Below, one piece after another: positions 1-8,220 of a stretch of 61,057 bases of DNA (its first letter is position 1; the number at the start of each line of letters is the position of its first letter). The notes under the pieces are model-generated. The model was not told the origin of the DNA. It worked only from the letters and a program-made list of their open reading frames with translations, and searched no databases. A program made the translations under genes and the position numbers. The DNA is taken from contig JADLAX010000009.1 in assembly GCA_020848035.1 (NCBI GenBank), positions 1 to 61,057 of the forward strand, read 5' to 3'. The stretch comes from Anaerolineae bacterium. GTDB taxonomy: Bacteria; Chloroflexota; Anaerolineae; Promineifilales; Promineifilaceae.

Positions 1-737
1 CTGTCGGCACAACAATTTTGTCGGCCAACGAAAGTCCACAAAAGTGGGTTAATAATCTCGGCAACTTTGTAACGGTCTTTAATACGGCCTGGGGACTGGC
101 CCATATGGGGCTGATGGCCACGCTGGATGTGGCCGACCGTGAGAAATCAAGTGCGCTGACACAACTGGACGCCCAGTATGTAAATGAACCGATGACGGCG
201 GATGTGGCTGAGGCCATTAATCAAGAATTTGCGGCTTTAAATGAGTCCCAGAAGAACGACATATTAACGACGGTGTTTGCCGATGTAGACCGAAGTACGT
301 GGACTGCGGCCGATACGGAGGCAAACATCAAAAAAGCCCTTTTTAATCTGTATGTGTTTAATGAGCTGGAAAAGCTGGCCATTGCCCAGTATAGCCATGT
401 GCCCTATTGGAATTACTCGGAGAACACGCTGACGACTATTCAAAACCAGCAAAATCTGCAGCTGGTTGACAAAGGGACAACCGTCATCACCTGGGTAGCC
501 AATGCCCGTAACTACTTGCAGTGGTCCCGGATCGTGGCTGACGGCGGCATTCCGAGCAAGGGGTTTGGCAATGTGATGGATACCTTCCCGGAAATCGGCC
601 AGCTCGGTGCGATGCCGGAAATCGTCGAAGCCTCGGATGGGTTCTCTTTAATCGGGACGGCTTTCTTTGACCTGCTGGGCCACTGGGGGGAAGGGATCAC
701 CTATATGGTGCGTACCGCACGAAATGAACTGCTTTAA
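1..737 (+). CDS. unknown protein, 5' end cut off by the window
   Basis: The frame is open from base 3, and the first possible start, TTG at 18, is weak, so the true start is probably outside the window. About 240 residues are visible, mostly helical in appearance, with no signal peptide or membrane segment and no family I recognise. There is a hydrophobic stretch around NFVTVFNTAWGLAHMGLMA and a C-terminal part rich in Gly, Phe and Met. The stop codon overlaps the start of the downstream subtilase by 14 bases, which suggests translational coupling and a shared job, for example substrate or partner of the protease. This is inference only. Confidence 0.6.
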   Translation, partial: VGTTILSANESPQKWVNNLGNFVTVFNTAWGLAHMGLMATLDVADREKSSALTQLDAQYVNEPMTADVAEAINQEFAALNESQKNDILTTVFADVDRSTWTAADTEANIKKALFNLYVFNELEKLAIAQYSHVPYWNYSENTLTTIQNQQNLQLVDKGTTVITWVANARNYLQWSRIVADGGIPSKGFGNVMDTFPEIGQLGAMPEIVEASDGFSLIGTAFFDLLGHWGEGITYMVRTARNELL

Positions 738-1884
738 GTCTGAAGTTGACGACCTGATTCATCGGAAAGGGTTAACCGGAAAAGGTGTGCTGGTTGGACA
801 TCTGGATACTGGGGTCGACGCAACCCATTCCGCGCTTTCCGGCCGCATTGCTGACTTTAGACGCTTTGGCTATCGGGGTATTACGTCCGAAACCATGCCA
901 GCCTGGGATTCAGGCTGGCATGGCACCCACACAGCCAGCCTGATTACGGCCGTAGCGCCAGATGTCCGAATTTATTCCGGTATGGTTATCGAAGAAGGGC
1001 ACATTGTCTCACGGATAATCGCCGGGCTAGACTGGTTACTCAGCTGCCAGGTAAAGATTGTTCTTCTTTCTCTCGGTATCTTTACCCACTCACCCGTCTT
1101 CCGTTCCCTCATTCAGGAGATGGTGCAGCGAGATATGTTGGTCATTGGGTCAATCGGTAACCGTGGGGCCGGAAAAGCCTCGGTCCCCGGTATTTATCCA
1201 GAAGTTTTGACAGTAGGTGCTGCTGATGGGCATGGGCGCGTGCCGACTTTTTCCGGCAGTTATCATCCTGATGGGACAGAGGCATGTCAAAAGCCTGATA
1301 TTATTGCTCCGGGAGTAGACATCCTGGCAGCGGTGCCTGGAGAAGCCTGGGCAACCAGGTCTGGGACCTCCATGGCCGCGGCCCAGGTGGCAGGCCTGGC
1401 AGCCCTTCTGTTTGAGGCATTTCCGACCTTACCGGCTGGGGTTCTCAGGCAGGCGCTTTATGCCAGCAGTGATGGTGTAGATGCGCGTCAGGCCCACCGT
1501 ACGAATAGAGGGTTGGCTCGTCCATTAGCTGCCTATTGTTGGCTCGAAACGAGGGCCGATGCTCCGGAGCTCTCTCCAACATTTCTTTCGGCAGGGGAAA
1601 TAGAGCAGCAGTTTATTGACCCGCATATAGAAAAGCAGCTTGCCCTGGTTGGTGAGGACAATCTGTGTGAAGTGATTGTAGAACTGGAGAGTTGGGAGAT
1701 TAAGGAGCAAATAGTAAAAATGTTGGAAGATTTGCTCCAGCCACCTGAGATAGCTGGCCAGTGGAAAGAAGTCAGGGCCCGGCCAATCCTTATTCTCAAG
1801 TCACCAAAACGGATCATCAGGCAGTTGATAGAATGGCCCGCGGTAAAAATTGTCCATGCCTGTGACATCGACAAGTGGATTTAG
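724..1884 (+). CDS. subtilisin-like serine protease (family S8)
   Basis: A 386-residue subtilase. The catalytic triad is visible as Asp28 (GHLDTGVD), His66 (HGTHTAS) and Ser216 (SGTSMAAAQVAG), with the oxyanion-hole Asn in GSIGNRG. I chose the ATG at 724 rather than an upstream in-frame start because the domain begins directly after it and it overlaps the stop of the preceding gene. There is no signal peptide, so the enzyme is either cytoplasmic or needs its partner for export. About 100 residues after the catalytic domain (from DAPELSPTF) form a C-terminal extension of unknown role. All catalytic residues are present, so it should be active. Confidence 0.88.
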   Translation: MNCFKSEVDDLIHRKGLTGKGVLVGHLDTGVDATHSALSGRIADFRRFGYRGITSETMPAWDSGWHGTHTASLITAVAPDVRIYSGMVIEEGHIVSRIIAGLDWLLSCQVKIVLLSLGIFTHSPVFRSLIQEMVQRDMLVIGSIGNRGAGKASVPGIYPEVLTVGAADGHGRVPTFSGSYHPDGTEACQKPDIIAPGVDILAAVPGEAWATRSGTSMAAAQVAGLAALLFEAFPTLPAGVLRQALYASSDGVDARQAHRTNRGLARPLAAYCWLETRADAPELSPTFLSAGEIEQQFIDPHIEKQLALVGEDNLCEVIVELESWEIKEQIVKMLEDLLQPPEIAGQWKEVRARPILILKSPKRIIRQLIEWPAVKIVHACDIDKWI

Positions 1885-2528
1885 CCGGTGGTTCGTTTTT
1901 ACATAGGTGTAATCCAAGCCCTTCATTCTCTTTTAACCTGCTGCGGACAGTGCTGTATCTAACATTGGGAACTCAGCAATAAATCCCCAAAATCTCCCGT
2001 ATACTCCCCACTTCATACATCGCCCTCACCCGCTTTGAAGAACGTTGAACAAGATGCGCGGCTAACCATCGCTGTTGTATCCATTTTCACGGCGCCGCAG
2101 CTATTCAGCAGCGCGCCGACCTGGGCTTTGCCGGGAGCCACTATCTCGGGCAAGGGGTCGTGGTAACGGTCGTAGGGTAAACAACAGCGACCCGGTTGAC
2201 ATTCCGGTACATCTAATTGTCTCTGACGAGGTTTACCACACCACTTGCCTTTGATCGAGAAGCAGGTCACTTGCCTCCTAAATACGATTCCCATCTTTAT
2301 TAGGACAAGGGGCAAAAAAATGGTGGGAGCGCATGGGCCATACCGCTAAAGGCAGAGCCAGGCCTGGTGCGGCGGAGGAATGTGTTCGGCAATGTGGTAA
2401 AGTGCCTGCGTAACAGGTCGGTAACAGGACAGGCTGGCGGCGAAGAAATTGCTGCTTGCGCTTAAACTTTTGCCTGTTATATACTGACCTGCGTTCCAAC
2501 AGTCTCATCGTCCAGGGAGGATATTGCC
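1885..2528. other. intergenic region without a convincing gene
   Basis: No ORF here has clear family features. On the minus strand a short Cys-rich frame could start at GTG 2270, preceded by GGAGG, and runs to 2013 (about 85 residues, including CQPGRCCLPYDRYHDP). The Shine-Dalgarno-to-start spacing is too short and I recognise no homologue, so I do not call it a gene. The last bases before 2529 contain the ribosome binding site of the lipoprotein gene. Confidence 0.4.
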
Positions 2529-3251
2529 ATGCATCGTTGCCTATTTCTTTTCGCCATCCTTTTTGTGTTAGTTTCCTGCCAAACAGCACCAGAAACTGAA
2601 ACCAGAAGCCAGGAAGTGGCTATCAGTAGCCCGGTTCCAACAGATACAGTAGAACCCACAGACGCCCCTTCGAGTACCGCAACCCAAACGGCCGTTTCAA
2701 CTGAGCCAGCCACATCTACACCAACACAACCCTCGACTGAAACGCCGGTTCCAACCGAAACCAATACACCGCTGCCCACAAATACGCCCAAACCAACCAA
2801 TACGGCCGTTCCGCCGACCAACACGCGTCCGCCAGCAACGGCCGTTCCTCCAACGGCTGTTCCACCGACAGCTGTGCCACTGCCAACCAACACACCAGCG
2901 CCAACGGCCGTACCAGCTGAGCCACCAGCACCTACCCAACCACCACCGCCTTCATCATCGCTGGTGGAGATTATCAACGTCAACAAGCAAGAAGAATTTG
3001 TGGACATCCGCAATAACAATGCGGCAGCCATTGATCTTGCCGGTTGGGTGCTGGTCTCTGAGAAGGGGAATCAGGCGTGCGGTTTGGGCGGCATGATGCA
3101 ACCAGGGGCTACCCTGCGCATCTATGCACTTGCCGAGGACGCTGGCAACGGTGGCTACAACTGCAACTTTGGCAGCCCAATATGGAACAACAGTGAGTCA
3201 GATCCGGCAGTTTTGTACGACAATACAGGAGCCGAGGTAGATCGCTGGTAA
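2529..3251 (+). CDS. secreted lipoprotein with lamin-tail domain
   Basis: 240 residues. An N-terminal lipoprotein signal (RCLFLFAILFVLVSC) places the lipidated Cys at residue 17. Residues about 30-140 are a low-complexity Thr/Pro/Ala/Val linker built of PTNTP and PTAVP units. The last 95 residues (from SSLVEIINVNKQ) resemble a lamin-tail (LTD) beta-sandwich, with the usual phrases VDIRNNN, DLAGWVLVS and AVLYDNTGAEVDRW. GGGAGG lies nine bases before the ATG. The protein is probably anchored outside the membrane, with the linker reaching through the envelope to display the LTD domain. Four ACGGCCGT palindromes lie inside the linker-coding part, so the iterated repeat contributes Thr-Ala-Val codons to it. 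Confidence 0.8.
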   Translation: MHRCLFLFAILFVLVSCQTAPETETRSQEVAISSPVPTDTVEPTDAPSSTATQTAVSTEPATSTPTQPSTETPVPTETNTPLPTNTPKPTNTAVPPTNTRPPATAVPPTAVPPTAVPLPTNTPAPTAVPAEPPAPTQPPPPSSSLVEIINVNKQEEFVDIRNNNAAAIDLAGWVLVSEKGNQACGLGGMMQPGATLRIYALAEDAGNGGYNCNFGSPIWNNSESDPAVLYDNTGAEVDRW

Positions 3252-3431
3252 AGGACCACGATAGGGATAGGATGTGGTATGCTACCTCCTCAAGGATGCC
3301 CGTTTTCTAATTTCTAAGGGCGAGGGCGCAGCCGTGTGCTTCATTCCTGCCGCTTGATTCCCGGAACAAACCGATTCACTCTAGAAAAAAGGGCAACACA
3401 CTTTAGGCACCTACCAGCCAGAGGAACGCTC

Positions 3432-4490
3432 ATGTTGAACATAGACGGCCGTAATGGGGAAGGTGGCGGACAAATACTACGGACGAGTTTGAGCCTGGCA
3501 GCCTTAACCGGACGGCCGTTTACCCTGACCCATATCCGGGCGAACCGTCAGCAGCCGGGGTTGCGACCGCAGCATTTAACGGCCGTGCACGCCGTCGCCA
3601 CCGTTTGTGGTGCCACCCTGGAAGGGGCAACAATCAACTCGCAAACCCTGGTGTTTCAGCCACAGGGTGCACCACAGGGCGCTACATATCACTTTGATGT
3701 GGCCAATGCGGCCCAGGGTGGTTCGGCCGGTGCGGTGACGCTTATCTGGCAAGCCCTACTCTGGCCGCTGTTATTTGCCCAAAGTAAATCTCACGTCACG
3801 CTGAGCGGCGGTACTCACGTCCCGTTTAGTCCGCCGTATCATTATTTGGCCCAGGTGGTGCTGCCGCTTTTGCGTCAGTTTGGGATTAAGGCGACACTGG
3901 AACTTAAAGACTGGGGCTGGTATCCCGCAGGAGGCGGCAAGATATCAGCCGTCATCCAACCCACAACTCAGCTTCGCTCCCCCACCCTAACCGTGCCCGG
4001 TACAAAGTCCGTGGAAGGGATCGCCGCTGTGACCAACCTGCCCGCGCACATTCCCCAGCGCATGGCTAACCGGGCGCACAACCTGCTTGTTGAGGCTGGG
4101 TTTGCGCCCACCATTCAGCCAATGCGCGAGCGCGGGCGGGGTCCGGGAGCGGGCATCATGCTCTGGCTACCCAATGGCGGTTTTACCAGTCTGGGGCGTC
4201 CAGGATTGCCAGCAGACCAGGTGGCGGAAACGGTCGTTGCCCAACTGCTCGCCTTTACGCGCAGCCACACGATGGTGGATGAGCACCTGGCCGACCAGCT
4301 CATGATTCCAGCGGCATTGGCCCAGGGCACCACCCGATATACAACCCATCGTCTCACTCGCCATGCGTTGACCAATGCTGATTTGCTGCGCCAATGGTTG
4401 GGGGTGTCGATAGAGATAGATGGGGAGGAAGAGCAAACAGCGGAAATCGTTGTTTCCGGTGTTTGCTTTCGTCGTGACAACAACGACTAA
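3432..4490 (+). CDS. rtcA: RNA 3'-terminal phosphate cyclase
   Basis: 352 residues from the ATG at 3432, which begins the conserved family start MLNIDGRNGEGGGQILRTS; the in-frame GTG at 3336 would add 32 unconserved residues. RtcA converts an RNA 3'-phosphate to a 2',3'-cyclic phosphate using ATP through a covalent enzyme-AMP. The glycine-rich motif GEGGGQILR, the RPQHLTAV and HVPFSPPYHY regions, the DEHLADQLM helix and the nucleophilic His (about residue 311, in LTRHALTN) are all visible. The length fits the family. It stands alone, with no rtcB or rtcR in view, so the RNA repair context cannot be read from this window. Confidence 0.93.
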   Translation: MLNIDGRNGEGGGQILRTSLSLAALTGRPFTLTHIRANRQQPGLRPQHLTAVHAVATVCGATLEGATINSQTLVFQPQGAPQGATYHFDVANAAQGGSAGAVTLIWQALLWPLLFAQSKSHVTLSGGTHVPFSPPYHYLAQVVLPLLRQFGIKATLELKDWGWYPAGGGKISAVIQPTTQLRSPTLTVPGTKSVEGIAAVTNLPAHIPQRMANRAHNLLVEAGFAPTIQPMRERGRGPGAGIMLWLPNGGFTSLGRPGLPADQVAETVVAQLLAFTRSHTMVDEHLADQLMIPAALAQGTTRYTTHRLTRHALTNADLLRQWLGVSIEIDGEEEQTAEIVVSGVCFRRDNND

Positions 4491-5079
4491 AGAGGGTTTT
4501 GCTATTAAAAATGAGGCATAATGGCGACCACGTTTTTATTTTCTCTCTGGAAAACGGCCCTCCCCCATTGAAACTGGCTCTGATGTGAAACGAGGATTTT
4601 TGCTACAAAATCAGTCGTGTGGTAGACAAGCAATTAGGAAGTGAAGCTAACAGCAGAACAGCAGCTGCTTTAGTCGGTCCTGCCGCAAGCCGCTGCATTG
4701 CTTGCAGATTGATGAGGATTTAGATCAAGATGTTCTGGTTGGCAATCACGAGCTGGTTGTTTAGCTTCGGCCGTTCAATGCCGAGAGCCACTGCCGATAG
4801 GAAAATACGGCCAAAATCTGATCTCTTTTGGAAAATTTCGGGAAGGTTTCCTCAAAAGGAGACTGAATAGTAGTAGAAATGCCTATCTGGCGTGCATTCC
4901 TGCTCTTGTGAAAACGTGACGGGCAAAAATAGCCAACGGCGAAATACGTGATTGGGGTTACGTTTCAAAAATTTCAGGTCACGAAAAACGTGGCCGGAGT
5001 TTTAACCCTACTACGTTTTTCACCACCTGTGCTACACTAAACGTGGTCGGTGTTACGATTTTCGTGGTCGCCATTATTA
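4491..5079. other. intergenic, IS-associated debris
   Basis: Nothing codes convincingly here. From about 4970 to 5075 there are several short inverted elements built on CACGAAAAACGTGG and ACGATTTTCGTGG, directly beyond the broken end of the transposase remnant. They probably belong to the end of that element or to its target. Confidence 0.35.
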
Positions 5080-5457
5080 GGTGCAAAACCCTCTTTCATC
5101 CGCTTGTACCTGCTCCAGGTCAAGTTGGCTTTGACCAATGAGATGGCCGTGCAAGGCTTGGCAATGCACTCCGGCGCGTCGCCACCACGTCTTGACTGTG
5201 CGCTCATCCAAGCCGAAGGCTTTGACGATAGCTTGAGGTGGACAGCCATAAGCCAGCAAGACGATGACGCACATGACGATTTTTGGGTCTGTACGCAGCC
5301 GGTAGAACAAAGTGCCTTTGCTGACGTCAAATGTTTTACCGCAAACGGTATAGCAGCATCGCTTTTCTTGTTGGCTATGGATACCGAGATTGCCTGCTCC
5401 GGTTCGGCCTCTCGCCGGACAGTCGAAATTGGGGCAAAATAGGTGCTTCAGGTTCAT
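5080..5457 (-). pseudogene. N-terminal remnant of an IS1-like transposase
   Basis: The frame starts at an ATG (5457) behind a strong AGGAGG. It encodes a Cys-rich zinc-binding start (CPNFDCPARG, then CCYTVCGKTFDVSKGT) and a helix-turn-helix (PPQAIVKAFGLDERTVKTWWRRAG). It breaks off at LDLEQVQADE, just where the catalytic DDE half of such transposases would begin. About 120 residues remain, so it cannot be active. The assignment to an IS1-like group rests on the CPxC plus HTH layout and is tentative. Confidence 0.7.
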
Positions 5458-5551
5458 TGTGCCTCCTATAGGTTACGCAGCGGGGTTTAGCAGAGATCAA
5501 ACGACTTTCGGGCCTTTCATTGTGGCAGCCGCTTCAGATTAAGGGGGGCGT

Positions 5552-6349
5552 TTAGATTTTTACAAAAACCCCTCGTTCTAATAGATTTAGCAAGAGACTT
5601 TCTACATGCTTAGGAACCTCCCCACCCCGGACGAGAATCCCCATTTCCATATTCAACGTCATTGCATAATCAGTCAGGTTAGCGCTGGATATCAATAGCG
5701 TTTGCCTATCAGCTAAGGCAATTTTGGCATGTAGCGAGCCAAACCTGCCATCCTCGGTTAACGGCCGTTTTTCCCGTGGCCACATGTACAATCGGGCTCG
5801 TTTCTGGATTGCCGTTCCCAGGGCCTTTACCGTATCAAAAGACATCTTCCCTTCACTGGCATCTGGCGTTTCGAGGTAAATCGCAATAGAGACCCCTCGC
5901 TCAGCCGCCGCCACAAGCGCTTGGGTAATATTTTCTGCTTTGTAAACGGCAAAGCTCACGATGTGCAGCGATTCCCTGGCTTCCCGGATAAGCTGCAGGA
6001 GCGCCTGGTCGGTGCGCCGTAAAGGAATTACCTGGCTGTCCGGCCCGGTCCAAACCAGTTCCAGCTGCTGCATTTGGCGGTAATGATTAGCAACCTGGGA
6101 AGCGGTGAGCACCGCCAGGGCCACACTTTCGGTGGTGGTCTCCGGGCTATACCTTTGCCAGTAGGTCACAAAAGCCACAACCTTCTGCCGGAGGTCGGGC
6201 TGGCTGACGGCCCAGCCCAGCCTTGTTTCAATCTGAGACCAACGGCCGTTTTCGCTATCTTGCAAGGCAGCCGCCAGTCGGGCTACCAATTCCACTGGCA
6301 TATCGGCGACGAGGTGATGAATTTGCTCTGCCAGGGAGAGGGGTATCAT
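5552..6349 (-). CDS. drmC: DISARM protein DrmC, phospholipase D-like
   Basis: 265 residues. The second half carries a PLD/nuclease signature: His207-x-Lys209 in GSLHAKIALAD, followed by LLISSANLTDYAMTLNMEMG with Asn224 and Glu235. A single HxK half-site is typical of DrmC. The N-terminal 100 residues are helical. The start overlaps the stop of drmB by four bases (ATGA-type), so translation is coupled. It is the last gene of the operon. PLD proteins of DISARM are accessory to DrmA and DrmB. No terminator with a clear T run was seen after it. Confidence 0.88.
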   Translation of the reverse strand: MIPLSLAEQIHHLVADMPVELVARLAAALQDSENGRWSQIETRLGWAVSQPDLRQKVVAFVTYWQRYSPETTTESVALAVLTASQVANHYRQMQQLELVWTGPDSQVIPLRRTDQALLQLIREARESLHIVSFAVYKAENITQALVAAAERGVSIAIYLETPDASEGKMSFDTVKALGTAIQKRARLYMWPREKRPLTEDGRFGSLHAKIALADRQTLLISSANLTDYAMTLNMEMGILVRGGEVPKHVESLLLNLLERGVFVKI

Positions 6350-8217
6350 GACATGGCATCCTTAAAGAAAGCAAGATCGGTATGTTCAACGGTAGGAACG
6401 AGCAGGGAGCGATCCAGATACTTATTACCTCGTTCGCAGGAAGTTTCCGGAGCAAACAAACACGCATGGCAGGCCGCTGCATGCAGCGTGCGTCCTGTCC
6501 GGCTGGGGGGATGTTCGGCACACAGCGGGTCGCTGGCGCACAGCCGCATAGCCTCCAGTGCCTGGGTAATGTGCCGCTCCAGCACCTCGGGCTGTCCTAA
6601 ACTGACCAGCCCGCCCAGGGTGCCCTCGCTGTCTGGCGCGGAGGTGTAAATCAGCAACCCGGCCATCGGGCCACCTTCCTTTTCGGCCGGGCGGGCATAA
6701 ATGCGTTCCCGAATGCTGGCCGCCGCATAGCCGCTTTCCAGGGCCAGCTGGCGCATTAAGGCGTGGGCGAAGCTGTGAATCAGGACGTAGCGCATGCCGG
6801 GAAACCCATCTTCCGGTGGCTCAATATAGCGCACCGATCGCCACTTTTTGTGCGCCTCGACAAATTCACTGGCGCGACTATCTACGGCCGTCTGCCGGGC
6901 CCACTCAACTATTTTTCGTTCGTTAAACTGGAGGAACAACCCTTCCCCGCGCACCTCCGACGCCGGGACCCATTCAGCCGTCTGCCGCACCAGGGGTGCC
7001 GGTTCCACATAGACGCTCAGGTCAGGATCGGTGAGCTCTCCGGCGGCATCCAGTCGAGTAAAGCCAACCATGGCCCGCACTTCCCGCAGCCGTTCGACCA
7101 GCATGACCTGGTCAATGAGCGCCTTATATTTGGGCGGTGGCCCAACGGGTCGCAGGCGGAAATCATCACTGTTCAACTGGGCATTGTATTGGGTAAACAC
7201 TACCCATTCCGGCAGCTTCAGGTCCGGCCGATCACTGGGCGGGGCCATTTGTCCGGCATCCACTTTGCGCCGATCTTCTACCGCTGCCCAAATATCCGCG
7301 TCGCTGTATTGGGCCAGTTCGCCGAGCTTGCCCTGGCTGCGTAGGAAGCCCACAATCACCAGGGCCGTCACATCTTTAAGCGTTGCCCAATTCTCCTCAA
7401 CCAGCTGGGGCAGCTTGCCGCTTTCCACCGGAATCGCGACAGTGCTGTACACCACGGGAAACCAGGTGTTTGAAGCCCCCAAGGTCAAGGTACGCATTTT
7501 GTGCTTGCACGGTTCGGGATCATAGTCGCGTAAATGTGGTCGTCGCCCCTGACACTGAGGCATCATCTCCCGGTTTTGCCGACCAAACGCTTCCGCCATA
7601 CTGCGCTGTTTCTGGCAGGTGTCGCAGCGCACGCGCAAGTCACGGGCCTCACCAGAAGGGCCGTACTCGTCCAGGCGCAAAAGTGGGCTGTGGCATGGCT
7701 CGCCCTCATGGACAAAATGCACCCAGGGGAAATCATCAAGATGGCCGTTTTCACAGGCCACCAGGAAGCGGGCCGGCACCACGTCAGGGCTTTTGGCCTT
7801 ATTACAATTTTCATGCTGGTAACCGGTTTTGTCCGGCCGGTAGGGATTTTCCTTGAGCTTAAACAGGCCGGACTTGAGCGGCGCCAGCAAACGGCACATC
7901 GGGCAGACCATCCACCGGGGAAAGGTGGCCACCGGCACCCCGATTTTTGCCATGGTGTCAAAGGGGTCGACGGGCATACCATTATCGCCGGTAATGGGCG
8001 GCGCCAGCAGCTTTTTGACCGTCGGCAGCTGGTAACGCACGGCCGTTAGCAGCCGGTCTTCCACAACGGGCTGGGCATATTCAGGGCTGGCTGGCCAATC
8101 TTCCAGGCCGGTGACAATCACGGACAAGCGAGGCAGATCGACAATAGCGCCAACCCCGTAGGTGAACAACAACTGGCTGGGGCGAACTTCGCCCACACGG
8201 GTAGGATGCTGGCTCAT
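6346..8217 (-). CDS. drmB: DISARM protein DrmB (DUF1998)
   Basis: 623 residues. The N-terminus has the family phrase VGEVRPSQLLFTYGVGAIVDLP. Cys pairs in MVCPMCRLL and ACENGHLDDFPW precede the C-terminal DUF1998 region, with RYVLIHSFAHALMRQLALE, GLLIYTSAPDSEGTLGG and the terminal Cys cluster (CHACLFAPETSCERGNKYLDR). DrmB forms the DrmAB complex with the DrmA helicase. Three bases separate it from drmA and it overlaps drmC by four. Start ATG 8217 agrees with the conserved N-terminus. The Cys pattern suggests zinc binding. Confidence 0.93.
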   Translation of the reverse strand: MSQHPTRVGEVRPSQLLFTYGVGAIVDLPRLSVIVTGLEDWPASPEYAQPVVEDRLLTAVRYQLPTVKKLLAPPITGDNGMPVDPFDTMAKIGVPVATFPRWMVCPMCRLLAPLKSGLFKLKENPYRPDKTGYQHENCNKAKSPDVVPARFLVACENGHLDDFPWVHFVHEGEPCHSPLLRLDEYGPSGEARDLRVRCDTCQKQRSMAEAFGRQNREMMPQCQGRRPHLRDYDPEPCKHKMRTLTLGASNTWFPVVYSTVAIPVESGKLPQLVEENWATLKDVTALVIVGFLRSQGKLGELAQYSDADIWAAVEDRRKVDAGQMAPPSDRPDLKLPEWVVFTQYNAQLNSDDFRLRPVGPPPKYKALIDQVMLVERLREVRAMVGFTRLDAAGELTDPDLSVYVEPAPLVRQTAEWVPASEVRGEGLFLQFNERKIVEWARQTAVDSRASEFVEAHKKWRSVRYIEPPEDGFPGMRYVLIHSFAHALMRQLALESGYAAASIRERIYARPAEKEGGPMAGLLIYTSAPDSEGTLGGLVSLGQPEVLERHITQALEAMRLCASDPLCAEHPPSRTGRTLHAAACHACLFAPETSCERGNKYLDRSLLVPTVEHTDLAFFKDAMS

Positions 8218-8220
8218 AGG

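Noticed and set aside
2013..2270. Short Cys-rich minus-strand ORF
   Set aside because: The Shine-Dalgarno is too close to the GTG start and no family was recognised.
2680..2950. Repetitive Thr/Pro stretch as a CRISPR or tandem repeat
   Set aside because: It is an in-frame protein linker with imperfect units and no spacers.
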